This document shows, in pieces, positions 38,087 through 48,891 of a DNA stretch of 64,000 nucleotides. Source of the stretch: Bursaphelenchus xylophilus (lineage: Eukaryota; Nematoda; Chromadorea; Rhabditida; Aphelenchoididae); contig CAJFCV020000005.1 in the NCBI GenBank assembly GCA_904066235.2, positions 7,435,501 through 7,499,500 of the forward strand. The letters are read 5' to 3'. The translations under genes and the position numbers were made by a program. The notes below the pieces were generated by a model, which made no database searches, was not told the DNA's origin, and worked only from the letters and a program-made list of their open reading frames with translations. Each line of letters opens with the position of its first letter. The first letter of the stretch is position 1.

Positions 38087-40531
38087 ATGTCAATTTTTAC
38101 CCGTTTGGAAAAGAAGAAACGGCCCGCGATGATGAATCAAATGGCTCAAAATTGTTTACAGGCCTTTCGCCAAGTCCTCGTGGAGGTATCCCCAACAAAT
38201 GTGGTCAAAAAGGTAAGCAGCGGTAGCAATTTTACTAGGCCAAACCTTTTTTTGCTTTTCTCTTGCTAAACTCTCCGAAATTTCTGTTTTTACACTTTTT
38301 CAAAAAATTTTTTCGATGATCCAAAAGTACTTGTAAACATTTTAAAAGTACATCTACAGTAAAGATATAAAGTTCAAATTTTCTTTGTGTTAAGAAACTT
38401 GACCATCACACAATTCTTTTTAACTTTTTGCTGTAAAAGTTAAAGTTACTTTTTACCCTCATTTATCATTGTAATTATCTTCCGATTCTACTTTAATTCA
38501 CAATACTTTGTCTTTTCCTTTTATCGGACCCAAGTTCAGACATTTTGATTAACGTGGAAAACGAAAAGTTCAATTTTGGAACGTTTTTCTTTTGATTTTA
38601 GCCAATTCCCTGCAAAAAAGCGCCTGACTCTCTTTTTTGCAGGCTCTGATTCTGAATGGAGACGTTTTACGAGTCCGCAATTGCACTTATCAGCTCAATA
38701 ATAACGTAAAGTTGGTCGGCGTGGGCAAGGCAGCACATGACATGATCGTCGGCGCCGAGCATGTCCTTGGAGGGCATGTGCAAGAGGGGATCGCTGCTGT
38801 CCCAATCGGCACAAAGTAAATATTACCGGTTTGCTAAAAGAATTTATAAAACAGGCATAAGGCTTCGTATTTTACTCAAACATTGTGTCTATGAAAGCAT
38901 TGCAGATCAGATTTAGGCAATTTTCGGTATTATCCTCGAGACCTAAACTCATCATGAACAGGAACGAAAAATTCCCGAATACTTCATCACAAATTTAAAA
39001 GATATCTTTCTAGTTGCAGTTTACCATATACAAAATCCCTATGGGGCTCTATGTCGTAATCCCTGATCAATTAGGAACCCGCAGCATAATGCCAAGCCAC
39101 GCCAAATCACTTTTTTGAATTGTTAGCTTCTGAAACACAGTTAGCCCGACTTCCTGAAGTCAAAACCGGTAGACAAAAGTATCGTCGAACGCACAGAAGA
39201 CACTAAAAAAACTCAAAATTTTCAGAGTATCGCCCGGTTTAAAAACACGATTCCTTCAAGGTGCCAAGGACAATTTACCAGATCAAGCCTCTCTCGATAA
39301 CACACAAGAAATCATCAAATTCATTGAGAACTGCGATCACAAAGCCGATAAGATATTTCTATTTCTCATATCAGGTAAAATTTCCAGAAAATAAGGGATT
39401 ATATCACTCTGCATGCATAGAATCAGCGGAAGTAATAAACCTTCAAGATGATGACTAAAACAGTGTTTCAGGTGGAGCATCGGCCTTACTTAGCGCTCCA
39501 GTAGCTGGAATAACCCTGGAAGATAAGTATCAAACAATAAGACTAATGGCTTCACATGGGTTGGATATCAAAGAGATGAACACAGTGCGGATAGCATTGT
39601 CCGAGGTCAAAGGAGGTGGATTAGCGAGGAAACTGGGGCCAGCTAAGGTAAAGCTACGTCCTATAGAATTAAAGACCAATATCTTACCACATAGACCCAT
39701 TTACCGCTAATTTTTATATTACTTTAGGGCATCTCCTTGATCATGTCAGACATTGTTGGTGGAGAAATTGACAAAGTTGGCAGTGGTCCTACAGTTCTGC
39801 AAAGCCGAAACCTCACAGAAGCTGCCAGAATCCTCGACACTCGAGGTCTTTGGGATCAACTCCCATCGACTGTCCGTGAAGCTCTCCAGAAACCAGAGAA
39901 AATCCTTTCGGACGACGGAATTCAAATACAAAACGAGCTCATTTCGGACAACCAACTACTTCTACAATCGATAAAGAGCAATCTCGAAGGACAAGGGATC
40001 CCAACAGTAATTGTAAATCATGCATTGGAGGGGAATGCAAAAAATGTTGGAGAGAAATTCGCGGAATTTGTAGAGAAGTGGGACAACGGCAACGAGATTA
40101 AGCCTCCATTCGGTCAATTCAACCTCAAAATTCAACCGGGAGGAGCGTCGTTGGCTCTATTATACGGTGGAGAGACCACCGTATCCTTTCCGAAGATCCT
40201 CGAAAAAGAGAACCCCAAAGGCGGAAGGAATCAGGAAATGGTCCTAGCCTTCCTTTACTACCTCAAGAAGTCCAAAATGCTGCAAGAAAAGAGATTTGTC
40301 TTCATGAGCCTCGGGTCGGATGGTCAGGACGGACCCACCGACGCGACTGGAGCCTACATTTGCTCCGAAGATATCACTGCCGAGGGCTGCGATGAAGACG
40401 AGATCGAGTTCTGTCTAGACAACAAAAACTCCTATGAGTTTTGGAGCAACTTTTTGGGCGGCGATCGCTTGGTCAAAACAGGGAAAACGGGAAATAATCT
40501 CATGGATGTACAGCTTCTCATTCTGGCATGA
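38087..40531 (+). CDS. glycerate 2-kinase (GLYCTK type)
   Basis: Six exons (38087-38212, 38643-38815, 39226-39374, 39472-39647 and 39728-40531; five coding segments in total) sum to 1428 nt, 475 aa. Hallmarks of the MOFRL/class II glycerate kinase family: KLVGVGKAAHDM, the nucleotide-site loop ISGGASALLSAP (GGAS at 150-153, split by an intron), VKGGGLARKLGPAK, MSDIVGGEIDKVGSGPT, and the C-terminal MOFRL part with GGETTV, GGRNQEM and SLGSDGQDGPTDATGA. The enzyme phosphorylates D-glycerate in serine and fructose catabolism. Length is a little under human GLYCTK (523 aa), mainly at the N-terminus, with no clear mitochondrial targeting sequence. The CoREST-like gene begins 211 bp downstream. Confidence 0.93.
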
Positions 40532-40742
40532 TCTGCGCGTTTATTTATTTATTCAATAAACCCGACCTTATTTTGTGTGCACACAAAATATTTTTTTATT
40601 TTTCTTCAAAAAATTGAAAAATTCGATAGTTGACATTCCGTCAAAAAAATCCGATAGCGAAATGTCACAAACAAAAAACGCGTTTTTTCGGACGGTCAAA
40701 TAGATTTGGTGAAGATACGGTTGAACCAACGACGGCCTCGAG

Positions 40743-42801
40743 ATGTCAGGAGTAACACGGGCTTCATCGGTGCGACGACAACCTCAGCGGACTGCCAAGA
40801 ATCCCCCGCCTCCACCACCACCTGCTCCGCCGCAGAAAAAGGTGTCGGTGCCGCAAACGAAGAAGCCGATTCCTCGACCGCAGGTTCGACTGGTCACCAC
40901 TAACAAGCCTGGGACGTCGTCCAGGATAACAAGGTCATCGTTCCCGGAGAGAAAACGAATTGTTCATGATGGTAAGGGAAAAAAAATTTGTATCGGTTTT
41001 TACCTTTAATTATAAGGCTAGGGATTTACAGAAGATCAATTGTGGAGTTGCATGCTGCTTTTGAATTTGTCATAGTACCCTTTTATATTTTCAAATTTTT
41101 TGGGCACTGCCAAATTTGTTAGCTTTGGATAATATAAATTAATGTTATTAAACGTATAGTTCTTTTATGATGCACAAATAGGGTAAAATACGCGTTTGAT
41201 CTCCATTGGCCTTCCGTTTTTTCATGAATGTGCAGTTATGAACAATAAAAGTTGATATCAGTTGTCAATCCATTGTTTTCAGATGCGACCAACAACAAGG
41301 TCATTCATCGGTTCATCCAGTTGGGGGAGCGATGTCAAGTCACCATGCCTACCGAGGGCCCTCGAGAAGGTCCCTCGACAAGTCCGGAGAGGGAAACTTG
41401 TGTGTGGAAGATGGACGACGAAAAGATTACTCCAGAAGAGCTGGAGAAGTTTTGTGTCGACACTTATGAGAAGTTTGGACTTCCCTCTGAGAGGGTGAGT
41501 GATTTCTTGCCTGGTTTAACTTACGTTTTAGGCGATGTATGCGTTATACATGAACGAGTTTGATAAGGAGAAGGCCATGAAACAAGCTAAAGAGTCAGCG
41601 TTACTACAAGAACAATGGAGTGATAATGATCGATATATCTTCAATGGACTCTATGCTACTTATGGAAAGAATTTCGGGAAGATCCATAAAATCGTAAGCG
41701 TATTTTCGAGAGATTTAAAAATTTTAGGTAGTGTGATATCAAAATACCCGTATGATGACAGTACATTGACGATAATGATTTTTAGATGGCATACAAGTCA
41801 ATGAGAAGTCTGATTGAACATTATTACAAGGTCAAGATGATCAGTTACAAAATTGGAGGACTGGCTGAGGCCAACAAGCCATTGGGAAGTATGGGCTCGA
41901 TCGATGATTTGAATGGACATTTTGAAACCGAAAAAGACGTTGAGAGCATCTGTGATAACTGTGGAGCATTCTCGCAGCTTCACCAAGTCAATAACGAAAT
42001 GCAATGTATGAGTTGCAAACGATTTTTTGAGTAAGTTTCTAGTGTAATATTCTTTTTCTTTTTTTTGTTATGAATTATTTGTATGAAATTTTTTAAATGA
42101 AGTTTTGCTCCTACAGAGAGTTCAATTACGATCGGCCAGTTGATCGAAGCGAGCGGAGAGCAGCTCTCAGATACGAAGAAGATGCTCGAAGAATGGCCGA
42201 GAAATTCACCGAGCTCTTTTTACATGGAGATCGAGAAACGCTTAGGCGGGAATTCACGACTGTGAGAAAGTAAGATCTTGTTTTCTATTGTTTTCGCTTC
42301 ATTTTTTAGATGTTTTTACCCTTTGTCATCCAGTATGATATAATTTTTTAGTAAACGTCAGTCCGAAGCCCGTGAAATGCGTTTGAAGGCCGCTCAACAA
42401 GAGCAGACTTCGATGAGAGCTGTGAAATATTTGGCGAGCTCGATTAATTTAAACACTTATCGGAAATATACCAGCAAAAAGAAGCCCAAACCACGCCTCA
42501 GGGAAAATTGGACCAAAAAAGAACAAAATATCGCGCTGAGATGTGAGTTGAAGTAATTTTCGATTGATTTTGATCGCTTTTAGTGCTGATCAGGTACTCG
42601 GGAGATTCCGAGACAGTGTCGAAAATATTGGCGACCAAAACTGTGGAACAAATCCAAAATTTATACAACAAATATTCGAGTGCCATAAAAGAAGAGTTGA
42701 AGAAAGCCAGGGAACAATCGGATTTGGCTGAAAAAGTCGAAGAGATGTACAGGGACATTACTGAACAGAAGAAGGAAGTCGACATTGTGGAACTGGACTA
42801 G
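40743..42801 (+). CDS. CoREST-like corepressor (ELM2-SANT-SANT) with a C4 zinc-finger-like insert
   Basis: Seven exons: 40743-40971, 41283-41494, 41532-41693, 41786-42030, 42117-42269, 42352-42542 and 42584-42801 (469 aa). After a Pro-rich N-terminus comes an ELM2-type segment (ITPEELEKFCVDTY, then MYALYMNEFDKEKAM), SANT1 (QWSDNDRYIFNGLYATYGKNF, MAYKSMRSLIEHYYKVK), a basic/acidic coiled linker and SANT2 (WTKKEQNIALRLLIRYSGD, TVEQIQNLYNKY). This is the RCOR/CoREST order; CoREST bridges LSD1 demethylase and HDAC1/2, and the C. elegans relative is spr-1. Between SANT1 and the linker there is C257-x2-C260-x14-C275-x2-C278, which resembles the GATA-type finger of MTA proteins and is absent from vertebrate RCOR as I know it. 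MTA/MIER-like assignment is less likely because of the second SANT. Confidence 0.87.
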
Positions 42802-45460
42802 ACTATATTTGATGGTCAATTTGAATCCTCTATATTGTTTTTATTTAATTTGGAACTCGAACCTGCAAGTACAATATAATTTTCTTGGATAAATTGCGTG
42901 AATATTGTGTTCCTTGGTCTGTCATCATGAGTAATGTTGTGTTGGTGTTATGAAGGGAAGAGCTCATTATATTTTGACTGTTTTTTGAATATAATGGCAG
43001 TTCAGAGCTTTTCCTTCACACTGAGTGCTTTTCTAGGCGTTCCTACATAATGTTTTACATAATTTTACCTTCTTTTGGTCTCATTTCGATTATTGTCTGG
43101 GTTTTTTTTGATAAAATTATGTCCAATCTTCCTAATACGACACAAATCACTTACTCTCATTGCTTTTATACTTTCTGTTAAAGAATAATTACAATAAACC
43201 TCGGAAATAATCGGATATTCCGCTTGTTTTTGATCACGATTCTGTAGTTATGATCGTGGAAGATCATGTTCCCGCACTGTTTGTATTGGTAGATGAAACT
43301 CATGAGAATGGAGCTTATTATACGCAAGAGTCTTCGTGGTAATCTGCCTGATTGCAGAGGAGGAGATTAAGAAATTAAAGTTGACATTGTAAGTATCCTA
43401 AATATATTTATATTGCTTGGAGTTAATAACATAAATTAGAAAAAAAGTTGCAGAAATTGTATATTTATAGTTCGATGGTTGAAAAGGTTAGGTTTCGAAG
43501 TCCCGCGGAGGTTTCTATATGGACGAGGATTGTAAGAAAAAAGAGGCGGACTTTTTGTAAGATCACCAATTTTTGAAAAAAAATTAATGTCATAATTTTT
43601 AATATGATGTTGGAAAATTTCTGTTTCTGTACCTTGCAAATCGTTTTTTTTACATGAAGTTGATCTAGCTCACGTTCGTTCCCCCATTCAGCTCATTTTT
43701 GTACCCAATCTCCGCCCAATTTTTTGTTTTTTTCTGAAGTAATATGTGACTCAACACATTTCCTCGTCCCCATCACTTTCCTCATCTCCAGGGCTTGATC
43801 TTCAGCCCCGCTCTTTAATAACTTCCGTTTTTTGTCTTCGCGATGACCGCAAATAATCGGCTGACCCGTTTATCTGTCGGCCACTCGAAGACCGTCCTTA
43901 TGGCCGCGCTTCCACCCCGCCGCCGCTGGCCCACAGTTCGGTGGGTTTGGGACAAATTGTGGGTTCTGATCAAATAATCGAGTTATGATTGAGTTGTTTG
44001 AGTTTCGAATCTTGGTGCGATCAGAGGCGGCGGAGTCTGCTGAAACCAGAAAGGAAAGAAGACGGTAGTTTTTATGTTGGTGGGGGGATTGCTGGGTATT
44101 GGGGGAGGGTATGATGACCATAGCGATGACTTATTTGGGCTTTCAAGACGAGTGGTTCTTGGCCAAGGGCTGGCGTTCGATTAAGTTTTGATCTGAAAGT
44201 GATCAGTAACTCTTCGTTTATGTTATTGGATAGTTTTCAGAGTATGGGAGAGGGTAAGTGTAATGGCGGTCTACGTAGGCTTGCGCTGCGATAAGCACCA
44301 TATTTCGATGGTCATTCAAAATTCTTGCCGATTTCCCATTCCAAATCCGTTTTCCATACTTGACAAGTATAATATCTTGCCGTAGATACCGTAACTTCTG
44401 AGCAGATTTTTTTCTTGGATTCTCTTATTGAAAATGAGTTTTTTTGACGTTTTGCATTGATTATCGCCGGTTTTATGAATTTCCATCGCTTATTTTCGCG
44501 ATTGCGGTGCCTTTGAGATTACTGTAGTTCATTTTTCGATTGCTTAGACAATTTTTTTCCTAATCGAATAATCAACCAAACTGCTTCACCTGCTAGGAAT
44601 TGAGTAACTGTTGAAACGATTTCTAGAAATTCCCACGGAGTTGTGTCCACTCCTCCCCCCGAGCTATCACTCTCTCGTTTCGTCGGTTATTGTCCACTCT
44701 TTTCATTTCACTTTACTCACTTTCGAAGCAAAAAAATTCTTGACCCAAACGTGAAGATCACTGTACGGAAATCGGATAGTCTCGGGCGGCTCCAAATTCT
44801 TTTTGTTCATGATCCCCTTCCCCATCTCGCTTGATTTGTTTTAGCTTACACTGCCCGTACTTTCTCGAGGCCCTGAGGGGAGAAAATAAAGCCCCTTCTG
44901 CTGATTGTTCGATGACCCCGGGGCTCTTTTTCTCTTCCTCTTTTTTTGAGGAGGAAATTAATGCGCGGCCCTTGAACCTTGCGCGGCGGCGGAGAGAGGA
45001 TGGCGGAAGGAAAAAGAATTGGTTGTAAAAAATATGGGGACGGAGACGTTGACCTACGTGGGTTACGGTGGAATCAGTTTTTGTTGGAGCTGAGGGAAGG
45101 CCGATTCTTTTTTGTCAGCATGTTTTAACCTTTTGAATAACTTTTACCCTAAGGCGCGTCTAAAAATTACACGACTTTTGCTTCCTTCGTCTGCTCTAAC
45201 TATCAGCTACGCAACATCGGACACAAGTAGTTCGCGATATTGATTTCGATTTTTTATTCATGTAAATATAGCGAGTCTGTGGTGTCCGCAGATCGCTCAG
45301 ATCCTACAGCAGGCTACTTTTTTATGATACTCTTCTCGGATTTTAGATCTCTTCGTTGTTTTAGATTCCAGCGTTGTATTGAAAGGTCGATGCGTGTTTA
45401 AAGATATTGATTCTAAAATTAGAGGAGTATTTCGGCAAAGGCAATTTCAGGCTGATCACC
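42802..45460. other. intergenic region between the CoREST-like gene and the Cys-rich gene
   Basis: Contains 3' UTR sequence of the CoREST-like gene and long AT-rich stretches. GC-richer patches at 43.85-44.10 and 44.64-45.03 kb have frames on both strands but no recognisable domain, signal peptide or consistent splice sites. No gene is called. Confidence 0.45.
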
Positions 45461-48400
45461 ATGCTGCGGCTACTGTTTATGCTGGGATTGGTAACAAATT
45501 CACATTTGCTGGTATTTGGAGCAGAAAATAAAACAGAGGTAAGTACGGATTCAGTGATCTACAGGGTGTCTCAAGAAATTTCGTAGAAAGTTTTTGTCGA
45601 TTTCTTGGTGCTCAAGTCAAGATATCAGCCAAGAAAATAAGTAAACGATCTTTGAAGAGACTGCTAAAAATTAGTGATCAAGAGTGACCAAAAATTGACT
45701 AATTCGAAGATTGATCATCTTCTGTGTCGGTGTGTTGGCCGTTCTTTCAATTCAAATGCTGGCGGGCGCACACTTGCGGGCAACCACTTTGCGGGCAACC
45801 AGTTTGCGGGCAACCAGTTTGCGGGCAAATTTTTTGCGGGCAGCCACTTTGCGGGCAGCCGACATTTGCGGCCAGCACCGGCATTTGCGGCAGCCTGGGA
45901 CATTTGCGGGCAGGGTCGACAGTTGCGGGCAGCCTGGAAGGTTTGCGGGCAGCCGACATTTGCGGGCAACCGACACGTGATTGTGAGGGTAACAGGGTGG
46001 AGGTGGAAAAATTACTATGATATTTTGGAAATTTGCCGACATTTGCGGGCAGCCGACATTTGCGGGCAACCGGCACATGAGGATAACAAGGTGGAGATGG
46101 AAAAATTACGGCGATATTTTGGAAGTTTTCCGACATTTGCGGGCAGGCAATACTTGCGGGAAGCCGACATTTGCGGGCAACAGTTCCAAAAGTACCAATA
46201 CAGACTGTGTGATTGTTTTTCCCTGTTGCCCGCAAATGTCGGCTGCCCGCAAGTGTCGGTTGCCCGCAAATGTCGGCTGCCCGCAAGTGTCGGTTGCCCG
46301 CAAATGTCCTAGGCTGCCCGCAAATGTCTCAGCTGCCCGCAAATGTTTCAGCTGCCCGCAAGTGTGACCCTCCAAATTTTGCCCGCAAAGTGGCTGCCCG
46401 CAAAAAATTTGCCCGCAAACTGGTTGCCCGCAAAGTGGTTGCCCGCAAGTGTCGCGACGCCCAAATGCTTTTTTGATCAAAAAATCCCGTTCCGGATTTC
46501 TATCTTAGCAAAGAAGAAAGGGGATAGGTCTCGTTTTTCTCCAAATCTCATCAAAATCTGTGCGTCGCGTTTTGATCTCTTGGTCCTTTTATTACAAATA
46601 GCTTTCAAACATCCTAAAGATCGTTTCCAGACGCCTCCAGACTCTCGAAATGAGACTTCCGTTGTGGTCCGAGCCAAGCGTCAGATGGCTTGTTGCTACC
46701 CCACCCCGATGGTTTGTTGCCAAGCCCAACAACCCATGATTCCCATGCCAATGCCTATTATTCCTGTCACCGAACGTCCCTCTTCTTGTGATTGCATTCG
46801 ATTAAGAATCGAGGTCCAGCAATGTGATTGTGCTGGAATGCAGCAATCGCAATGTGGATGCCAGGCCTCCCAACAGAGTGGGTGCAATTGCCAGCGGACC
46901 CAGCAGATGGCCGACCAATGTGGTTGCGGGCCTTTGCAATATCAAGTTCAGTGCAATTCCTGTCAACAGCAGCAGCAACAACAGCCGCAAGTGATTGTGT
47001 TGCAGGCTCCCAGGCAGAATCAGCAACAATGTGCGCCTGCTTGTCAGCCCGCTTGTGAACCTCAATGTGTTCAAGCACAAAGGGCGCAGATTGTTGTTGT
47101 TCAGCCGCAACAACAGCAGCAGCGACAGAGATGTATGCCCCAGTGCGAGCCACAATGCGATCCACAATGCATCAATATTTATATTCAACCACAAGAGAGA
47201 CAGCAGGTATATAAACAGAGAAAACCTTTTCTCTAACTGTTCTGATGACTATAAAAACTATTCTACTTTATGTTTAGAGTCAATCTCAATGCCAACCGGT
47301 CTGCCAGCCTCAATGTACCCCACAATGTCTTCAGCAGCAACAAATGTGTGATCAGGCCTGCCAACCAAGTTGTCAGAATAACTGTCAGAACGATCGGCAA
47401 TGTATGGCCATGTGTCAGCCAGCTTGTGTGCAATCTTGTGTCCAGCAAGCTGTTCAAGTAAGGCCATGTAATTTCCCTTTTGATCACGAATTGAGGGGAT
47501 ATTTTCCCCTCAATTTGTCATTTCAAAAAGAACCTGTAACGTCCGTCTTTCCAGCGCAACTACATGCCCGCCGCGCAGCAATGCCCGCAGATGTGTCAGC
47601 CCACCTGTTCCAGCCAATGTGTCCAGCAACAGCAGATCTGTCAGTCAGCATGTCAGCCATCTTGTCAGAGTACCTGTCGCGACAATAGTAAATGTGTTCA
47701 ACAATGTCAACCGAGCTGTGAGAATGCTTGTATGGAACAAGCGAAGGATCTGAGTATTCAAGTTGTCATCATGTCCAATGACCGCAATGATCGTAACAAT
47801 AACCAGCAGCAATATTGTCCGCAGCAATGTCAGCCGGCTTGCCAGCCACAATGTATGCAACAAATGCAGCAAGTGCAACAACAATGTCCGCAGCAATGTC
47901 AGCCCTCCTGCTCGCCCAGTTGCATCATCCAAATCCAGCCCGTTCTCCCAGCACCCGCTCAGCAATGCCCCCAACAATGTCAGCCAATCTGTTCGCCCTC
48001 TTGCACACAACAACCTCAAATGATTTGTATGCAGCCATGTCAGCAGCAATGTCAGCAGAGTTGCAACAACAATAATATGTGCATGCAGTCATGCACGTCC
48101 AACTGCATCCAACTTTGTGCCCCTCCCATGACGACCAGTGAAATGCCTCCGGTCATTTTGCAACCGATTATTACAACTACGCAAGCACCTTGCATGCAGA
48201 TGTGTGCGGTAAGAAGAACTTTATACTGTAAAACAAATCTAGAAATGCCTTTCAACTTGAAAAATTCGAAAACACCACAGCTCCTATAAAGAACGCTCGC
48301 TTACCCAGTGTTCGATTAGCTCAGTGGTAGCGCGTTTGGTTTGAATTCGAAAGATCGCGGGTTCGATTCCACGGCCATATCTTTGAGGTTTTACGTTTGA

Positions 48401-48891
48401 AAAATAAGTGTAAAGTCGAAACAGGGTGGCCAAATCGAAGGCTAGTGAAAGTTCGAAGAGTAAGCGAGTGGTTTATGGCGTGAAACTTCAAAGCTTTCAC
48501 ATATTTTTTGGATTTTTTGAGCTGGCAGAGAGTTCGTTGATAAATTGACGATTTTACTCAATTCTAAAGACAATGCCCAAAGACTGTAGCTCGCAGTATA
48601 GCCACTAAGCATCGTAAACAATTTGTGGTTTCCCAGTAATTTTTACTCTTATCGCCAATTTTTCAGCCAATGCCCGTAATGCAATGTATGCCCCAGTGTC
48701 AGCCCACTTGTCAACCGGCTTGTATGCAACAGTTCGATTCGATGCAACAACAGGCTCCTACCACCATCTGTCTGACCATAAATCCTCCGTCAAATTCGAA
48801 TCAAGGCTGCTCTTGTGGCCAAGGCTACATCCAATGCAATCCCGGAGTTTGTTGTTTGCGGAGAAGAGCGAGGAAAATGAGGAAGATGTAA
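45461..48891 (+). CDS. secreted Cys/Gln-rich repeat protein, PQN/ABU-like
   Basis: Five exons (45461-45538, 46631-47206, 47278-47457, 47555-48208 and 48667-48891), all phase 0, give 570 aa. Exon 1 encodes a signal peptide (MLRLLFMLGLVTNSHLLVFG). Exon 2 opens with a furin-type RAKR site (residues 40-43), so the mature chain should begin near QMACCYP. The rest is built from Cys-rich repeats CQPxC and CPQQCQPxC separated by Gln/Asn runs, and ends in CCLRRRARKMRKM. The pattern resembles nematode PQN/ABU low-complexity proteins of the pharyngeal cuticle; the family link is by composition only. Many overlapping frames here are shadows of the repeat. Intron 1 carries a mariner-like end and a foldback minisatellite; intron 4 carries a tRNA-like sequence. 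Confidence 0.85.
45562..45632 (+). mobile_element. solo end of a mariner-like element
   Basis: TA followed by CAGGGTGTCTCAAGAAATTT, then TCGATTTCTTGGTGCTCAAG and AAGATATC, aligns over about 70 bp with the left end of the element at 63145. No matching right end is visible before the minisatellite at 45.77 kb, so this appears to be a truncated copy in intron 1 of the Cys-rich gene. Confidence 0.65.
45766..46460. repeat. foldback minisatellite with opposed arrays
   Basis: The left half has about 17 copies of a TTTGCGGGCA(A/G)CC-type unit in direct orientation. The right half, from about 46225, has about 13 copies of the reverse complement (GG(C/T)TGCCCGCAAA). The outer order is mirrored: CACTTGCGGGCAACCACTTT on the left corresponds to AAAGTGGTTGCCCGCAAGTG on the right. 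Two copies of a roughly 110-bp block containing GGTGGA(G)(A/G)TGGAAAAATTAC lie at about 45.98 and 46.08 kb. The whole array sits in an intron. Long frames through it exist only because the unit lacks stop codons. Confidence 0.85.
48310..48380 (+). repeat. degenerate tRNA-like sequence in an intron
   Basis: An intact A box (TTAGCTCAGTGGTAGCGCG) and B box (GGTTCGATTCC) are spaced as in a tRNA, and an anticodon arm can be drawn with stem TTTGG/TCGAA. The D stem has a mismatch, the outer three T-stem pairs fail and the acceptor ends do not pair. I read it as a tRNA pseudogene or SINE head rather than a working tRNA. Confidence 0.5.

Noticed and set aside
45674..46480. Many long frames on both strands with repeated CGQP/RKCRLPA-type peptides
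   Set aside because: They run through the minisatellite, whose unit lacks stops in most frames; the coding exons of the surrounding gene splice around it.
48310..48380. Functional tRNA gene
   Set aside because: T-stem and acceptor stem do not pair, despite good A and B boxes.
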